This document shows positions 45,275 through 52,789 of a stretch of DNA of 64,000 bases, one piece after another; position 1 is the stretch's first letter; the number at the start of each line of letters is the position of its first letter. This DNA comes from JAZKFT01 sp039925965 (GTDB taxonomy: Bacteria; Bacteroidota; Bacteroidia; Chitinophagales; Chitinophagaceae), in contig JBDSXW010000088.1 of assembly GCA_039925965.1 (NCBI GenBank), positions 7,158 through 71,157 of the forward strand, in the 5' to 3' direction. The notes beneath the pieces were generated by a model. That model was given only the letters and a program-made list of their open reading frames with translations. It did no database searches and was not told the origin of the DNA. A program made the translations under genes and the position numbers.

Positions 45275-45631
45275 ATGCACAATTATAGGGAACTTAAGAT
45301 TTGGCAGAGGTCAATGGATTTGTGTGAGAAGGTTTACATAGTCATTTCTAATTTTCCCAAGGAAGAAAGGTATGGCTTAACGTCTCAAATAAAAGATTGT
45401 GCTACTTCAATACCAAGTAATATAGCCGAAGGAGCCGGAAGAAACACCAACAAACAATTCAGGCACTTTCTTGAATTTTCGATGGGTTCGGATAATGAGT
45501 TGCAGACAAGGTTAGAATTAGCGAGGCGTTTCAAATACATCAACGATAGTGAGGCATCAGCTATAATAGAAGAGGCCTTACAAATTTTCAAGATGATTTT
45601 GTCTTTCTATAATTCCCTATCTGACAATTAA
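45275..45631 (+). CDS. four-helix-bundle protein (23S rRNA intervening-sequence protein, S23/IVP family)
   Basis: The 118-residue protein shows the IVP signature: YRELKIWQRSMDLCEKVYIV (20 residues), LTSQIKDCATSIPSNIAEGA (20 residues), then NKQFRHFLEFSMGSDNELQT (20 residues). Family members are encoded in insertions within 23S rRNA genes of some bacteria and as scattered single genes in Bacteroidota; the related Avd protein assists diversity-generating retroelements. The molecular role is unknown, with nucleic-acid binding proposed. It interrupts the atpD-atpC pair and is enclosed by inverted repeats. Confidence 0.9.
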   Translation: MHNYRELKIWQRSMDLCEKVYIVISNFPKEERYGLTSQIKDCATSIPSNIAEGAGRNTNKQFRHFLEFSMGSDNELQTRLELARRFKYINDSEASAIIEEALQIFKMILSFYNSLSDN

Positions 45632-45647
45632 TATCTTTTAGCAGTAA

Positions 45648-45773
45648 TCTAAAAATCCGGCTCTCGTTTTTGTACTTTGTTCTAATATCTAAATTCTAAA
45701 ATCCAGCTTTAGTCTTTGTACTTTGTACTAATATCTAAAATCTGGCGCTCGTCTTTGTACTTTGTACTAAATA
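45648..45773. repeat. three diverged direct repeats of about 39 bases
   Basis: Units begin at 45648, 45695 and 45734. Each runs TCTAAAA-TC, a variable GC-rich bit, then TTTGTACTTTGT and CTAATA. The third ends 16 bases before the atpC start. The same words appear inverted before the IVP gene. Confidence 0.75.
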
Positions 45774-45789
45774 CTAAAAATCTAATAAG

Positions 45790-46044
45790 ATGAATTTAGA
45801 AATTTTAACCCCCGAAAAAAAATTATACAGCGGCGATGTCTATGGTGTTCAGTTGCCCGGCATCAGCGGCTTGTTTGAGGTGTTGGATAAACACGCACCT
45901 ATCGTAAGTGCTTTGGGAAAGGGCACCGTGAAAGTGCTGGTCGATAAAACCAGTACCGTTAGCTACACCATTAATGGTGGTTTCGTGGAAGTGCTGAGCA
46001 ACAAGGCAAGTGTGTTGGTCGAGGGTGCGCTGGAAATTGAATAA
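45790..46044 (+). CDS. atpC: F1F0 ATP synthase subunit epsilon, short form
   Basis: The 84-residue protein corresponds to the N-terminal beta-sandwich of epsilon (MNLEILTPEKKLYSGDVYGV, GISGLFEVLDKHAPIVSALG, then the strand VSYTINGGFVEVLSNKASVL). The C-terminal helical domain that inhibits ATP hydrolysis in many bacteria is absent. A clear terminator follows at 46072, so it ends the atp unit. Its start lies 17 bases after the third direct repeat. Confidence 0.93.
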   Translation: MNLEILTPEKKLYSGDVYGVQLPGISGLFEVLDKHAPIVSALGKGTVKVLVDKTSTVSYTINGGFVEVLSNKASVLVEGALEIE

Positions 46045-46071
46045 AGCTTTTTAGTTTGATGATATATTTTG

Positions 46072-46099
46072 AACCCACAGTTTAGGCTGTGGGTTTTTT
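46072..46099 (+). terminator. intrinsic terminator after atpC
   Basis: AACCCACAG (46072-46080) pairs with CTGTGGGTT (46087-46095), followed by a T run (TTTTTTAG). A strong rho-independent terminator. Confidence 0.88.
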
Positions 46100-46337
46100 A
46101 GTAACATCTAAGTGCTGGTTTGAATGAGCGTTTTTTACTGTACGAATAATTGCAGCTTCTTCTGATGATAAAAAATTTTATTGTATAGCGCCGGTTTCAG
46201 TTAATTATTTTTGATACCTGCTTCAGTTTTTCATAGCAGCATCGTTGCGTCGCAATCCTTTCATGTACATACCTTTTCTGAACTTTTTTAATGGCCCATG
46301 GTAATTTTTTATTTAGCTCCAACACCTTTTTAGTCTT

Positions 46338-47351
46338 TTGAATACCACATTAAGCCACAACAATAATTTTCACCTACTACGCCACCTGGCCGCATTTTTT
46401 GTGCTGTACGCACATGCCATTACGATAAATGGTAACGAAGAATTTCTATACCATTCTTTAAAAGGACGTATAGAATTAAGCAGCCTGGGAGTACAGATTT
46501 TTTTTATTATCAGCGGCTACCTGGTTACACAAAGCTTATTACAAACGGATACACGGTGGCGATTTGCCAGGAAGCGGCTTTTACGATTATGGCCAGCCCT
46601 GTTTGTGGTTACCCTTTTGCTATGTGTAGTTATGGGGCCGCTACTTTCAAATTTATCGGCTGAAAACTATTTTACACAAAAACAAACCTGGTATTTCTTC
46701 CTCCGAAATATTATTTTTTTACCTGTTTACGATCTTCCGGGCGTTTTTAACGGCGAGTCGGTTAACAGTACCTTTTGGACGCTCTTTTTTGAAATGGCTT
46801 GTTATGCCTGCCTTTTGCTGGCAGGTAAAAAATTAATACTTAAATACAGGAAGCCAATTATCCTGAGTTGGGTATTGGTAATGCTGTTACGGTATTTTTT
46901 TCTGCGAATTATTCCGTGGCCAGTGTCATTACAAAATTATAGGTATGGCATCACCGAAATGATGTTCCTGTTTTTTACAGCGTCTATATGGCTATTATTT
47001 TCCAGAGACAGGTGCATACCATCCAGGAAAATATGGGTGGCGGCACTGACGCTGTTTATTGCAACCACAATACTCCCCCTGCCCGGATATTTTACATGCA
47101 TCAGGGAATTATCATTGCTCCTTTTTATTGTTGAATGGGGCCGTAGCAAGCCAGTTATCCATTGGCCGGGCTGGGATATTTCCTACGGTGTTTACCTGAT
47201 TGGTTATAGTGTGCAAATGATCATTGTATACCACGCTTCCTTTTATCGTTCAAATGCTTTTACTGTATTTATTGCCACCTTACTTATTACAGTTCCCCTG
47301 GCATTTTGCTTGTGGTATGGGATCGAAAGGCCGGCGTTGCGAAGAAAATAG
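46338..47351 (+). CDS. OafA/YrhL-type membrane acyltransferase
   Basis: The 337-residue protein has about ten hydrophobic segments and the acyltransferase 3 motifs: LLRHLAAFFVLYAHA (with the catalytic-type His), the GVQIFFIISGYLV segment, RFARKRLLRLWPALFVV and NSTFWTLFFEM. Such proteins move acyl groups, often acetyl, onto surface polysaccharides or lipids. The start is a TTG at 46338, accepted because the first motif begins soon after and no ATG is available. It stands alone with no sugar biosynthesis genes next to it. Confidence 0.85.
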   Translation: MNTTLSHNNNFHLLRHLAAFFVLYAHAITINGNEEFLYHSLKGRIELSSLGVQIFFIISGYLVTQSLLQTDTRWRFARKRLLRLWPALFVVTLLLCVVMGPLLSNLSAENYFTQKQTWYFFLRNIIFLPVYDLPGVFNGESVNSTFWTLFFEMACYACLLLAGKKLILKYRKPIILSWVLVMLLRYFFLRIIPWPVSLQNYRYGITEMMFLFFTASIWLLFSRDRCIPSRKIWVAALTLFIATTILPLPGYFTCIRELSLLLFIVEWGRSKPVIHWPGWDISYGVYLIGYSVQMIIVYHASFYRSNAFTVFIATLLITVPLAFCLWYGIERPALRRK

Positions 47352-47479
47352 CTGAGGGAATTATCATACATTCCAACTTCTTTTAGTGTCTCATGCTTCC
47401 CAACATCCTGATGATATTCAACTGTAACTTTCAGCACCTGGTTTTCCTTATCATAGATTATGGAAAAATAGAAATTCCG

Positions 47480-48583
47480 CTATTGCGGCACCAGCGAATA
47501 GCTGGTACTTCTTCCTCCACCGGCATCTTTTTGCAGCACCCTTTTTGCCTCCAGATCCTGTATATCCCGAAGGGCCGTATCCTGTGAAGTTTTAGCCAGT
47601 TTGGCCCATTTGCTGGTATTCAGATTACCGTCGAAGCCATCAAATAATTTGTGAATCATTACAACCTGGCGGGGGTTCAAAACCGTGGTGGCATGTGTTT
47701 GCCAGAAAGTGGCTTTGTTGATAATGGCTTCGAGTACTTCTTTGGTGGCATCAAATGCATGGTTCAGGCATTGCAAAAACCACTGGATCCAACAAGTGAT
47801 ATCCAGGCCATCTTCGCCTGCCTTTTCCAGCTGTTTGTAATAGGCTTTCCGTTCTTTAAGTATTTGCGTGGTGAGGCTATAGAACCGTTGCGCCGTGCCA
47901 TCTGCTTTGGCCAGCTGCATATCAATGATGGCCCGGCCCACACGGCCATTGCCATCATCAAAAGGATGCACCATTTCGAACCATAAATGAGAGATGGCTG
48001 CTTTTAAAAACGGATCCAGCGCATCCTTTTTATTAAACCACTTAAGATATCGGGTCATTTCTTTGTGTAGCAGGGCCGAATCGGGTGCGGTATAATGCAC
48101 TTTCTCCCTACCCAGGGCACCTGAGACTATTTGCATAGGATCGGCGCTGGTGTTAGTTCTGTACTTTCCGGCTTCTACCAGGTACATGCCGCTATGACCA
48201 GTGGGAAATAAGGCTGCCTGCCAGCCAAAAAGCCGCTCATGGGTAAGTGGGGTGTTAAAATTCCGGGTGGCATCCAGCATCATGTCTACCAAACCATCTA
48301 TATGCCTGCTGCTGGGCACCATGCCAGCTATAGGTACACCCAGCTTGCGTGCCAACGAGGAGCGCACTTTATCGGTTGCCAGTATTTCGCCTTCTATTTC
48401 GCCCGACCTGATCACGTTGAGCGCCAGTGTTTCCAGCTTCGCTTCTTCCTGTAAATTAAAACCCAGCGCTTCCATTCGCCCTAATATCCGGCCCTGTTTA
48501 TGCCGCGCCTCTAACAGCAAAGCCGCAAAAGCTTCTGCATCCCAGGTAAAGTTGGGCCAGTCTTTATATTGGTGCAGGTACAT
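47480..48583 (-). CDS. Fic-family protein with DUF4172-like N-terminal domain
   Basis: The 367-residue protein has an N-terminal DUF4172-like part (3-85). It carries the possible inhibitory motif SGEIEG (60-65), which fits the (S/T)xxxE(G/N) pattern of autoinhibited Fic proteins, and the Fic core HPFDDGNGR (206-214). The C-terminal 70 residues look like a winged helix (LNPRQVVMIHKL, WAKLAKTSQDTALRDIQDLE, 20 residues). Fic enzymes transfer AMP or similar groups to protein hydroxyls. The start at 48583 (MYLHQYKDWPNF) matches the family better than 48625. The upstream repeat array could be a binding site for its winged helix. Confidence 0.9.
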   Translation of the reverse strand: MYLHQYKDWPNFTWDAEAFAALLLEARHKQGRILGRMEALGFNLQEEAKLETLALNVIRSGEIEGEILATDKVRSSLARKLGVPIAGMVPSSRHIDGLVDMMLDATRNFNTPLTHERLFGWQAALFPTGHSGMYLVEAGKYRTNTSADPMQIVSGALGREKVHYTAPDSALLHKEMTRYLKWFNKKDALDPFLKAAISHLWFEMVHPFDDGNGRVGRAIIDMQLAKADGTAQRFYSLTTQILKERKAYYKQLEKAGEDGLDITCWIQWFLQCLNHAFDATKEVLEAIINKATFWQTHATTVLNPRQVVMIHKLFDGFDGNLNTSKWAKLAKTSQDTALRDIQDLEAKRVLQKDAGGGRSTSYSLVPQ

Positions 48584-48950
48584 GATGATTACAAGTTCAG
48601 TGCGGCGATTATAAATACTATTCACCGCAAAATATGCATCGAATATAGAACATATTTACCGCATTCTACAACCAATTCTTAAAAATGCGGTGATCAACAT
48701 CGCTATTCACCGCAAAATATGCATTGAATAGATTGCATATTCGCCGCAGCAAAGAGAAAATTAAGGTAATATATCGTCCACTAGGCGGCCTGGTGAATAA
48801 TAGATACACGAATTAGGCGGGTGAAAAGAATTTGAGCGGATACTTTGTCAAAAATACCCAGGATGACCGATTCACGATTTTGTCCAGCGTGAAAAGTATA
48901 GGCGAAACACCCGCCCTGCAAAATCAACGGAGCGGATAAGCGAAGCTGCT
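48584..48950. other. intergenic region upstream of the Fic gene
   Basis: Roughly 370 bases. The first 165 hold the ATTYRCCGCA repeat array (48620-48748), probably the control region of the Fic gene. The rest up to the LD-carboxypeptidase stop at 48951 shows no ORF or hairpin of note. Confidence 0.5.
48620..48748. promoter_or_regulatory. operator-like array of ATTYRCCGCA boxes before the Fic gene
   Basis: ATTCACCGCA (48620-48629) and ATTTACCGCA (48654-48663) are 34 bp apart. ATTCACCGCA (48705-48714) and ATTCGCCGCA (48739-48748) repeat the same 34-bp spacing 85 bp further on. Between each pair runs an AATATGCAT word. An inverted box TGCGGTGA lies at 48686-48693. The geometry suggests binding of a dimeric regulator on both sets. 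Confidence 0.6.
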
Positions 48951-49859
48951 TTATACTTCTTTTAAGGTCACATTTTTACCAACACTCAATTCATACCCTA
49001 AACCAACTTTTAAAGCATAATTTTCTTTCTCATGGCTTACCGGGAAGTGAAAACAAACAGGATAATCATACGCTTTTACTTTGTCCCAAATTAGTTCTTC
49101 CACAGTTTGTCCAAATGGTGTTGCAGTGTCTTTCATATCGCTGAAAGCGCCCACTATCAAGGCTTTCAGGGCTTTTAGTTTACCGCTGCGTTGAAGCTGG
49201 ATCATCATCCGGTCGATATTGTAGAGGTACTCCCCAATATCTTCAATAAATAAAATTTTATCTGTGGTATTGATATCACTGGCGGTTCCTACCTGGTGTG
49301 CCAGCAGTGATAAATTGCCCCCAACCAGCTGGCCACTGGCAACGCCTTTTCTATTGAAAATATTTCCGTCGGTTTTGTAGAGAGCTGGCTTACCGGAGAG
49401 GGCCTTTTTCAGCGATTGTACATAAGGGTTTTTAAAACCTTCATCGTTAAAAGCCGCCGCCATGGGTGCATGCATAGAAGCGGTATTCAATTTGGTGAAC
49501 AGGTAACTGTGCAGCATCGTAATATCGCTGAAACCAATCACCCATTTTGGATGCTTCCTGAAAGCCTTCCAGTCAATAGCATCAACAATGCGGTTGGTGC
49601 CATATCCGCCACGGCCACAGAGCACGGCTTTTACTTCAGTATCATCCAGCATGGCCTGCAGATCTGCGAGGCGCTCTTCGTCGGAGCCGGAAAAATAGTT
49701 GAACTCACTGCCAAGGGTAGCCCCAACTTTTACTTTGTAGCCCCATTGCTTCAAAACGCGGATGCAGGTTTCAGCTTTCGCGGCAGGCATGGCCCCGGCC
49801 GGGCAAACAATACCGATCGTATCGCCTTTTTGGAGGTAATGAGGAATTTTGATAGCCAT
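48951..49859 (-). CDS. LD-carboxypeptidase (S66 family, LdcA-like)
   Basis: The 302-residue cytoplasmic serine peptidase has the S66 triad at expected places: Ser111 (IGFSDIT), Glu206 (LFIEDIGE) and His276 (HFPVSHEKENYAL). The start motif LQKGDTIGIVCPAGAM and RGGYGTNRIV are also typical. It removes the terminal D-Ala from tetrapeptides during peptidoglycan recycling. No signal peptide is present. Its neighbours do not add to the call. Confidence 0.93.
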   Translation of the reverse strand: MAIKIPHYLQKGDTIGIVCPAGAMPAAKAETCIRVLKQWGYKVKVGATLGSEFNYFSGSDEERLADLQAMLDDTEVKAVLCGRGGYGTNRIVDAIDWKAFRKHPKWVIGFSDITMLHSYLFTKLNTASMHAPMAAAFNDEGFKNPYVQSLKKALSGKPALYKTDGNIFNRKGVASGQLVGGNLSLLAHQVGTASDINTTDKILFIEDIGEYLYNIDRMMIQLQRSGKLKALKALIVGAFSDMKDTATPFGQTVEELIWDKVKAYDYPVCFHFPVSHEKENYALKVGLGYELSVGKNVTLKEV

Positions 49860-49930
49860 AGCTTTGATGTCAGATTTTTGATTTGTGATTTCTGATATGT
49901 AATGGGCGGTGTTGTCGATGGGTGAAATCG

Positions 49931-50629
49931 TTACAGCGGGTTCACTGGAGTGCTTTTCAGCACATTGCTAATTGCTCCTGAAGTAATTAAATACTGCGCA
50001 ACGCCATATGTGATCATAATGAGTACGCCAGCCATCGGAAACACCTTGTAAAACTTATTAATCGCCAGCGCTGAATCGCTTACTACAAAGCATGCAGCAC
50101 CGGCAATAAATAGCCTGGAAGTCTTTTTTGACAAAGCGGGTATTGCAGCAATACTGCCTATCAACATCATGGTAAGCACCGCCGCATAGGCAATTACAGG
50201 CCCTAACAAAGCGCCTAGTTTCGGAAAAAGCAACAGAACCAGGCTAACAGAATATGCCCCTGCGGCCATCAACCACCACGGGTATTTTTTTATGGCCACA
50301 CTTACAAATGCGCCACACTTAAAATAATAAATGATATAACAAATATGGGCCAGCAGGAACGACGCCAGGCCGCCAATAAAAAAGTTGGGGTTCTTGTGTT
50401 CAAACAGCAAAAACAGGTCTCCGGCCCAGCTAAAAAGCAGGCCACCGATAATAAAAAGCCAGGGCGTCGCCGCAATGGCCTTCCTGTTGGCAACCAGCCC
50501 CCATACCAGGAAGAGCATCAACAATGGTTTGCAAAAAACATGTAGTGCATCTACACCTGCCACAATTCCGGTAAGATCACCCAAAAGTGCTGCGGCATAC
50601 AGCAATATCCAGGCCTTTTTTTCTTTCAT
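49931..50629 (-). CDS. YhhN-family membrane protein (lysoplasmalogenase-like)
   Basis: The 232-residue protein has about eight hydrophobic helices and family landmarks: the FSWAGDLFLLF turn near residue 68 and FIAGAACFVVSDSALAINKF (20 residues) near 175. Mammalian TMEM86B of this family hydrolyses the vinyl-ether bond of lysoplasmalogens; the bacterial role is less sure. The motif Asp residues are kept. Confidence 0.85.
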   Translation of the reverse strand: MKEKKAWILLYAAALLGDLTGIVAGVDALHVFCKPLLMLFLVWGLVANRKAIAATPWLFIIGGLLFSWAGDLFLLFEHKNPNFFIGGLASFLLAHICYIIYYFKCGAFVSVAIKKYPWWLMAAGAYSVSLVLLLFPKLGALLGPVIAYAAVLTMMLIGSIAAIPALSKKTSRLFIAGAACFVVSDSALAINKFYKVFPMAGVLIMITYGVAQYLITSGAISNVLKSTPVNPL

Positions 50630-50646
50630 GCCATAGATCTAAAAAC

Positions 50647-51519
50647 TTATTGTATGGATATAAACCTGGGTCGCTTACCAGTTATTTTGGTGAGTTGTAA
50701 AGTGTCGACCGACACAGTAGTATCCTTCAACGGAATATAAATAATAAACCGATCCCGCGCGACTGAATCCACCCGGGCATCATGGTTAAAAGTCCTGAGT
50801 TTGGCGGCCCTGGCTTCTGCAGCGCCCCGACTGAAGCGCTCGTCCAATACCGCTTTAAAAGTACCGGCGTTACCAGCAGGTATACCAGGGGCGATCACTA
50901 CAGCACTGTCTTTAGCATTGATAGTAGTGTCCGGCTTGGTGATTACGGTCGCTGGCACTGTGCCGCTTTTGGAAAAAGCTATACGGTAAATACCCCATAC
51001 CAGCAATCCTACAGCAAGGATACCAATAATGGCGAAAATCATTTTCTTATTAATCGCCGGGGACACGGGCTTATGGTCTGTCTTTGGAACCGGTGGTGCT
51101 ATTTCTCTTATTTTCAATGGCTTATGGGGCGCGGCGCTGGCTTCGCTAACTGGTAAAAAATACCCTGGCGTAAAGGCGAAAGTACCGTTATCCTGCTTTT
51201 CTACCGATCCAATTCCCTCCACTACGAATGCTTTACCAATATTGATGAATTGTTTGCTCAGCATAAAATAACTTTCCACGTCTGCTGAAGCCAGTGGCTT
51301 AATCTTACCTGTTTGGGCACCCACAAAAGCTAAAAAATCCGAGTCCTGGCCTTCATTTAGATTAAAAGCAAAATTGAGATCCTGAAGTGGCAATGCTTCG
51401 CCCTTTTCCAATGAGTCTGGCAATTGTGCGCTGGCCCCAAAAACAAGTTTTCCAATGCCTGGATAGACAACGTGTTTATGCTTGTAGAGATATTGGCGTA
51501 ATAATAGTTCGATGTTCAC
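50647..51519 (-). CDS. CCDC81-like HU-domain protein with membrane helix and SPOR-like C-terminus
   Basis: This 290-residue protein matches a Bacteroidota arrangement: two CCDC81-type HU domains (5-70 with LLRQYLYKHKHVVYPGIGKL, 20 residues; 75-130), a linker, a single membrane helix (about 160-185) and a C-terminal SPOR-like fold (215-290) that would bind denuded peptidoglycan. It likely links the cell wall to a cytoplasmic partner during division or envelope maintenance. The start is a GTG at 51519 (VNIELLLRQYLY), since the family begins M-N-I-x; the longer frame from 51561 is less likely. Confidence 0.75.
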   Translation of the reverse strand: MNIELLLRQYLYKHKHVVYPGIGKLVFGASAQLPDSLEKGEALPLQDLNFAFNLNEGQDSDFLAFVGAQTGKIKPLASADVESYFMLSKQFINIGKAFVVEGIGSVEKQDNGTFAFTPGYFLPVSEASAAPHKPLKIREIAPPVPKTDHKPVSPAINKKMIFAIIGILAVGLLVWGIYRIAFSKSGTVPATVITKPDTTINAKDSAVVIAPGIPAGNAGTFKAVLDERFSRGAAEARAAKLRTFNHDARVDSVARDRFIIYIPLKDTTVSVDTLQLTKITGKRPRFISIQ

Positions 51520-51864
51520 AGTAATGTTTTTGAAGCGTTGCAATATAGAAAAGAAAACCAAGAATACGGGAGATTAAAGGTTTAGGTGCTGAAAGACCCA
51601 CTGCGGCAAACTAAGTCTGGTAACTATTTTTTGCGACCGGGGAACAGGGAGCCCTTTTCATCACCAAATGTTAAAGGCATTGCATTTTTTCCCCAATTGC
51701 AGCTAGATTGGCAATTAGCATGCCTAAGGCAGTATCCTTGCATACTTTACATCTTAACGTCTTTTACGCTGTATCCACACTTCGACTCCGTTTCCGGCTA
51801 AGTACGCGGCCATTAATTGGCCAAACACCTAAACCCAAAGCGGCAAACCGCTTACCTTCGCCCG
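51520..51864. other. intergenic control region with two palindromes
   Basis: About 345 bases between divergent genes. GGCCATTAATTGGCC (51808-51822) has paired ends, and AAGCGGcaaaCCGCTT (51838-51853) is a perfect 6-bp inverted repeat abutting TACCTTCG (51853-51860), a near match to the -7 consensus. The palindromes could be operators for the membrane protein/FKBP pair. Nothing else was seen. Confidence 0.5.
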
Positions 51865-52221
51865 ATGTTAACGGAAAAGGAGGAGGCATTTTTGAAATAT
51901 TGGGAGGCTAACCGGAAGCGCCATGGGGAGACAGGATACCAGTTGATGACCGGCTTACCGCTTGCCCTGTTATGTGGGTTTGGATACTGGGCCCTGATGG
52001 AATTATTGATTTGGCTGAATGTGTTTCCAAGAGCAGGTATGAGTTATAATGCGGTCTCTTCGTACGGCTACACCATTATAGCTGGAATAATAATTTTCAG
52101 TTTTTTCTTTTCGCTGCTATCCAAGAGATTCAGATGGGAGAAACGGGAAAACTTTTACAAGGAATTAATAGCAAAAAAAAATAAACAAACAAATACTCAA
52201 GAACAAACAAACATTTCATGA
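51865..52221 (+). CDS. unrecognised small two-helix membrane protein
   Basis: I do not recognise this 118-residue protein. It has a charged N-terminus (MLTEKEEAFLKYWEANRKRH, 20 residues), two hydrophobic helices (about 32-55 and 68-90) and a basic, Gln/Asn/Thr-rich tail. It starts at ATG 51865, five bases after a TACCTTCG promoter-like element. Its end overlaps the FKBP lipoprotein gene by four bases (ATGA), so the two are translationally coupled and probably act together. Confidence 0.65.
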   Translation: MLTEKEEAFLKYWEANRKRHGETGYQLMTGLPLALLCGFGYWALMELLIWLNVFPRAGMSYNAVSSYGYTIIAGIIIFSFFFSLLSKRFRWEKRENFYKELIAKKNKQTNTQEQTNIS

Positions 52222-52691
52222 AACGATTTATTTTAATGGCGGGGTTCGTAAGCCTCGTTTTTGCAGGCTGTAAAAAGACTACTACCGCAAGTACTTGCAC
52301 ACCCGTAGAACCATCCACGGAAGAACCAGCGATTGTTGCATTTAATACGCTTAAGGGCTATACAGCGACCAAACTTCCATCTGGTATCTATTACCAGATC
52401 GTTAACCCTGGCACTGGTGCTCAGCCTACCGCCACCAGCAATGTAAGGGCGCAGTACGTTGGAAAATTGTTTGATGGTACCACCTTCGATAGTAATTACT
52501 CGCTCAGCGGTGCATCATTTAATCTAAGTGGTGTGATCCAGGGCTGGACGATCGGCGTGCCGCTGATCAAATCCGGCGGCACCATCAGGTTGATGATTCC
52601 TTCAAAACTGGCCTATGGTTGTTCAGCTTCAGGCTCCGTGCCGGCCAATGCCCCATTATTTTTTGAAATCACCCTACTTTCTGTTTTCTAA
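52218..52691 (+). CDS. FKBP-type peptidyl-prolyl isomerase lipoprotein
   Basis: The 157-residue protein has a lipobox (LVFAGC, Cys18, then KKT) and one FKBP domain (60-157), with VRAQYVGKLFDGTTFDSNYS (20 residues), VIQGWTIGVPLIKSGGTIRL (20 residues) and IPSKLAYGCSASGSVPANAP (20 residues). It should catalyse proline isomerisation in exported proteins from an outer- or inner-membrane anchor. An atypical Cys replaces the usual Gly in the AYG loop. It overlaps the upstream membrane protein gene and is followed by a terminator. Confidence 0.92.
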   Translation: MKRFILMAGFVSLVFAGCKKTTTASTCTPVEPSTEEPAIVAFNTLKGYTATKLPSGIYYQIVNPGTGAQPTATSNVRAQYVGKLFDGTTFDSNYSLSGASFNLSGVIQGWTIGVPLIKSGGTIRLMIPSKLAYGCSASGSVPANAPLFFEITLLSVF

Positions 52692-52721
52692 TTAGAAAAT
52701 GGCTCATAGTTATTAATAGAA

Positions 52722-52756
52722 AGTCCCGCGGCTGGCCGTGGGCTTTTCTATTTTTG
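52722..52756 (+). terminator. intrinsic terminator after the FKBP gene
   Basis: A GC-rich hairpin (CCCGCGGC at 52725-52732 against GCCGTGGG at 52735-52742, with one G-T pair) is followed by CTTTTCTATTTTT. Confidence 0.75.
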
Positions 52757-52789
52757 GTGATGATGCGCAGTCATGTTTAAATTCATTCA

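Larger units (their letters stand above)
45241..45773. mobile_element. candidate IVP-type insertion unit flanked by inverted repeats, inside the atp operon
   Basis: The unit consists of a left flank, a four-helix-bundle gene and a right repeat array. TTTAGTACAAAG at 45241-45252 is a perfect 12-nt reverse complement of 45760-45771. GTACAAAGACT on the left (45259-45269) is the perfect 11-nt reverse complement of AGTCTTTGTAC at 45711-45721. The whole lies between atpD and atpC, normally almost adjacent. No transposase is present, so any mobility must come from elsewhere. No target duplication was identified. Confidence 0.5.

Noticed and set aside
45648..45773. CRISPR or integron-type array
   Set aside because: The three units are contiguous and diverged, without unique spacers or an integrase.
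48620..48748. CRISPR array
   Set aside because: Repeat boxes are only 10 bp, spacing is not uniform across the set, and no cas genes are present.
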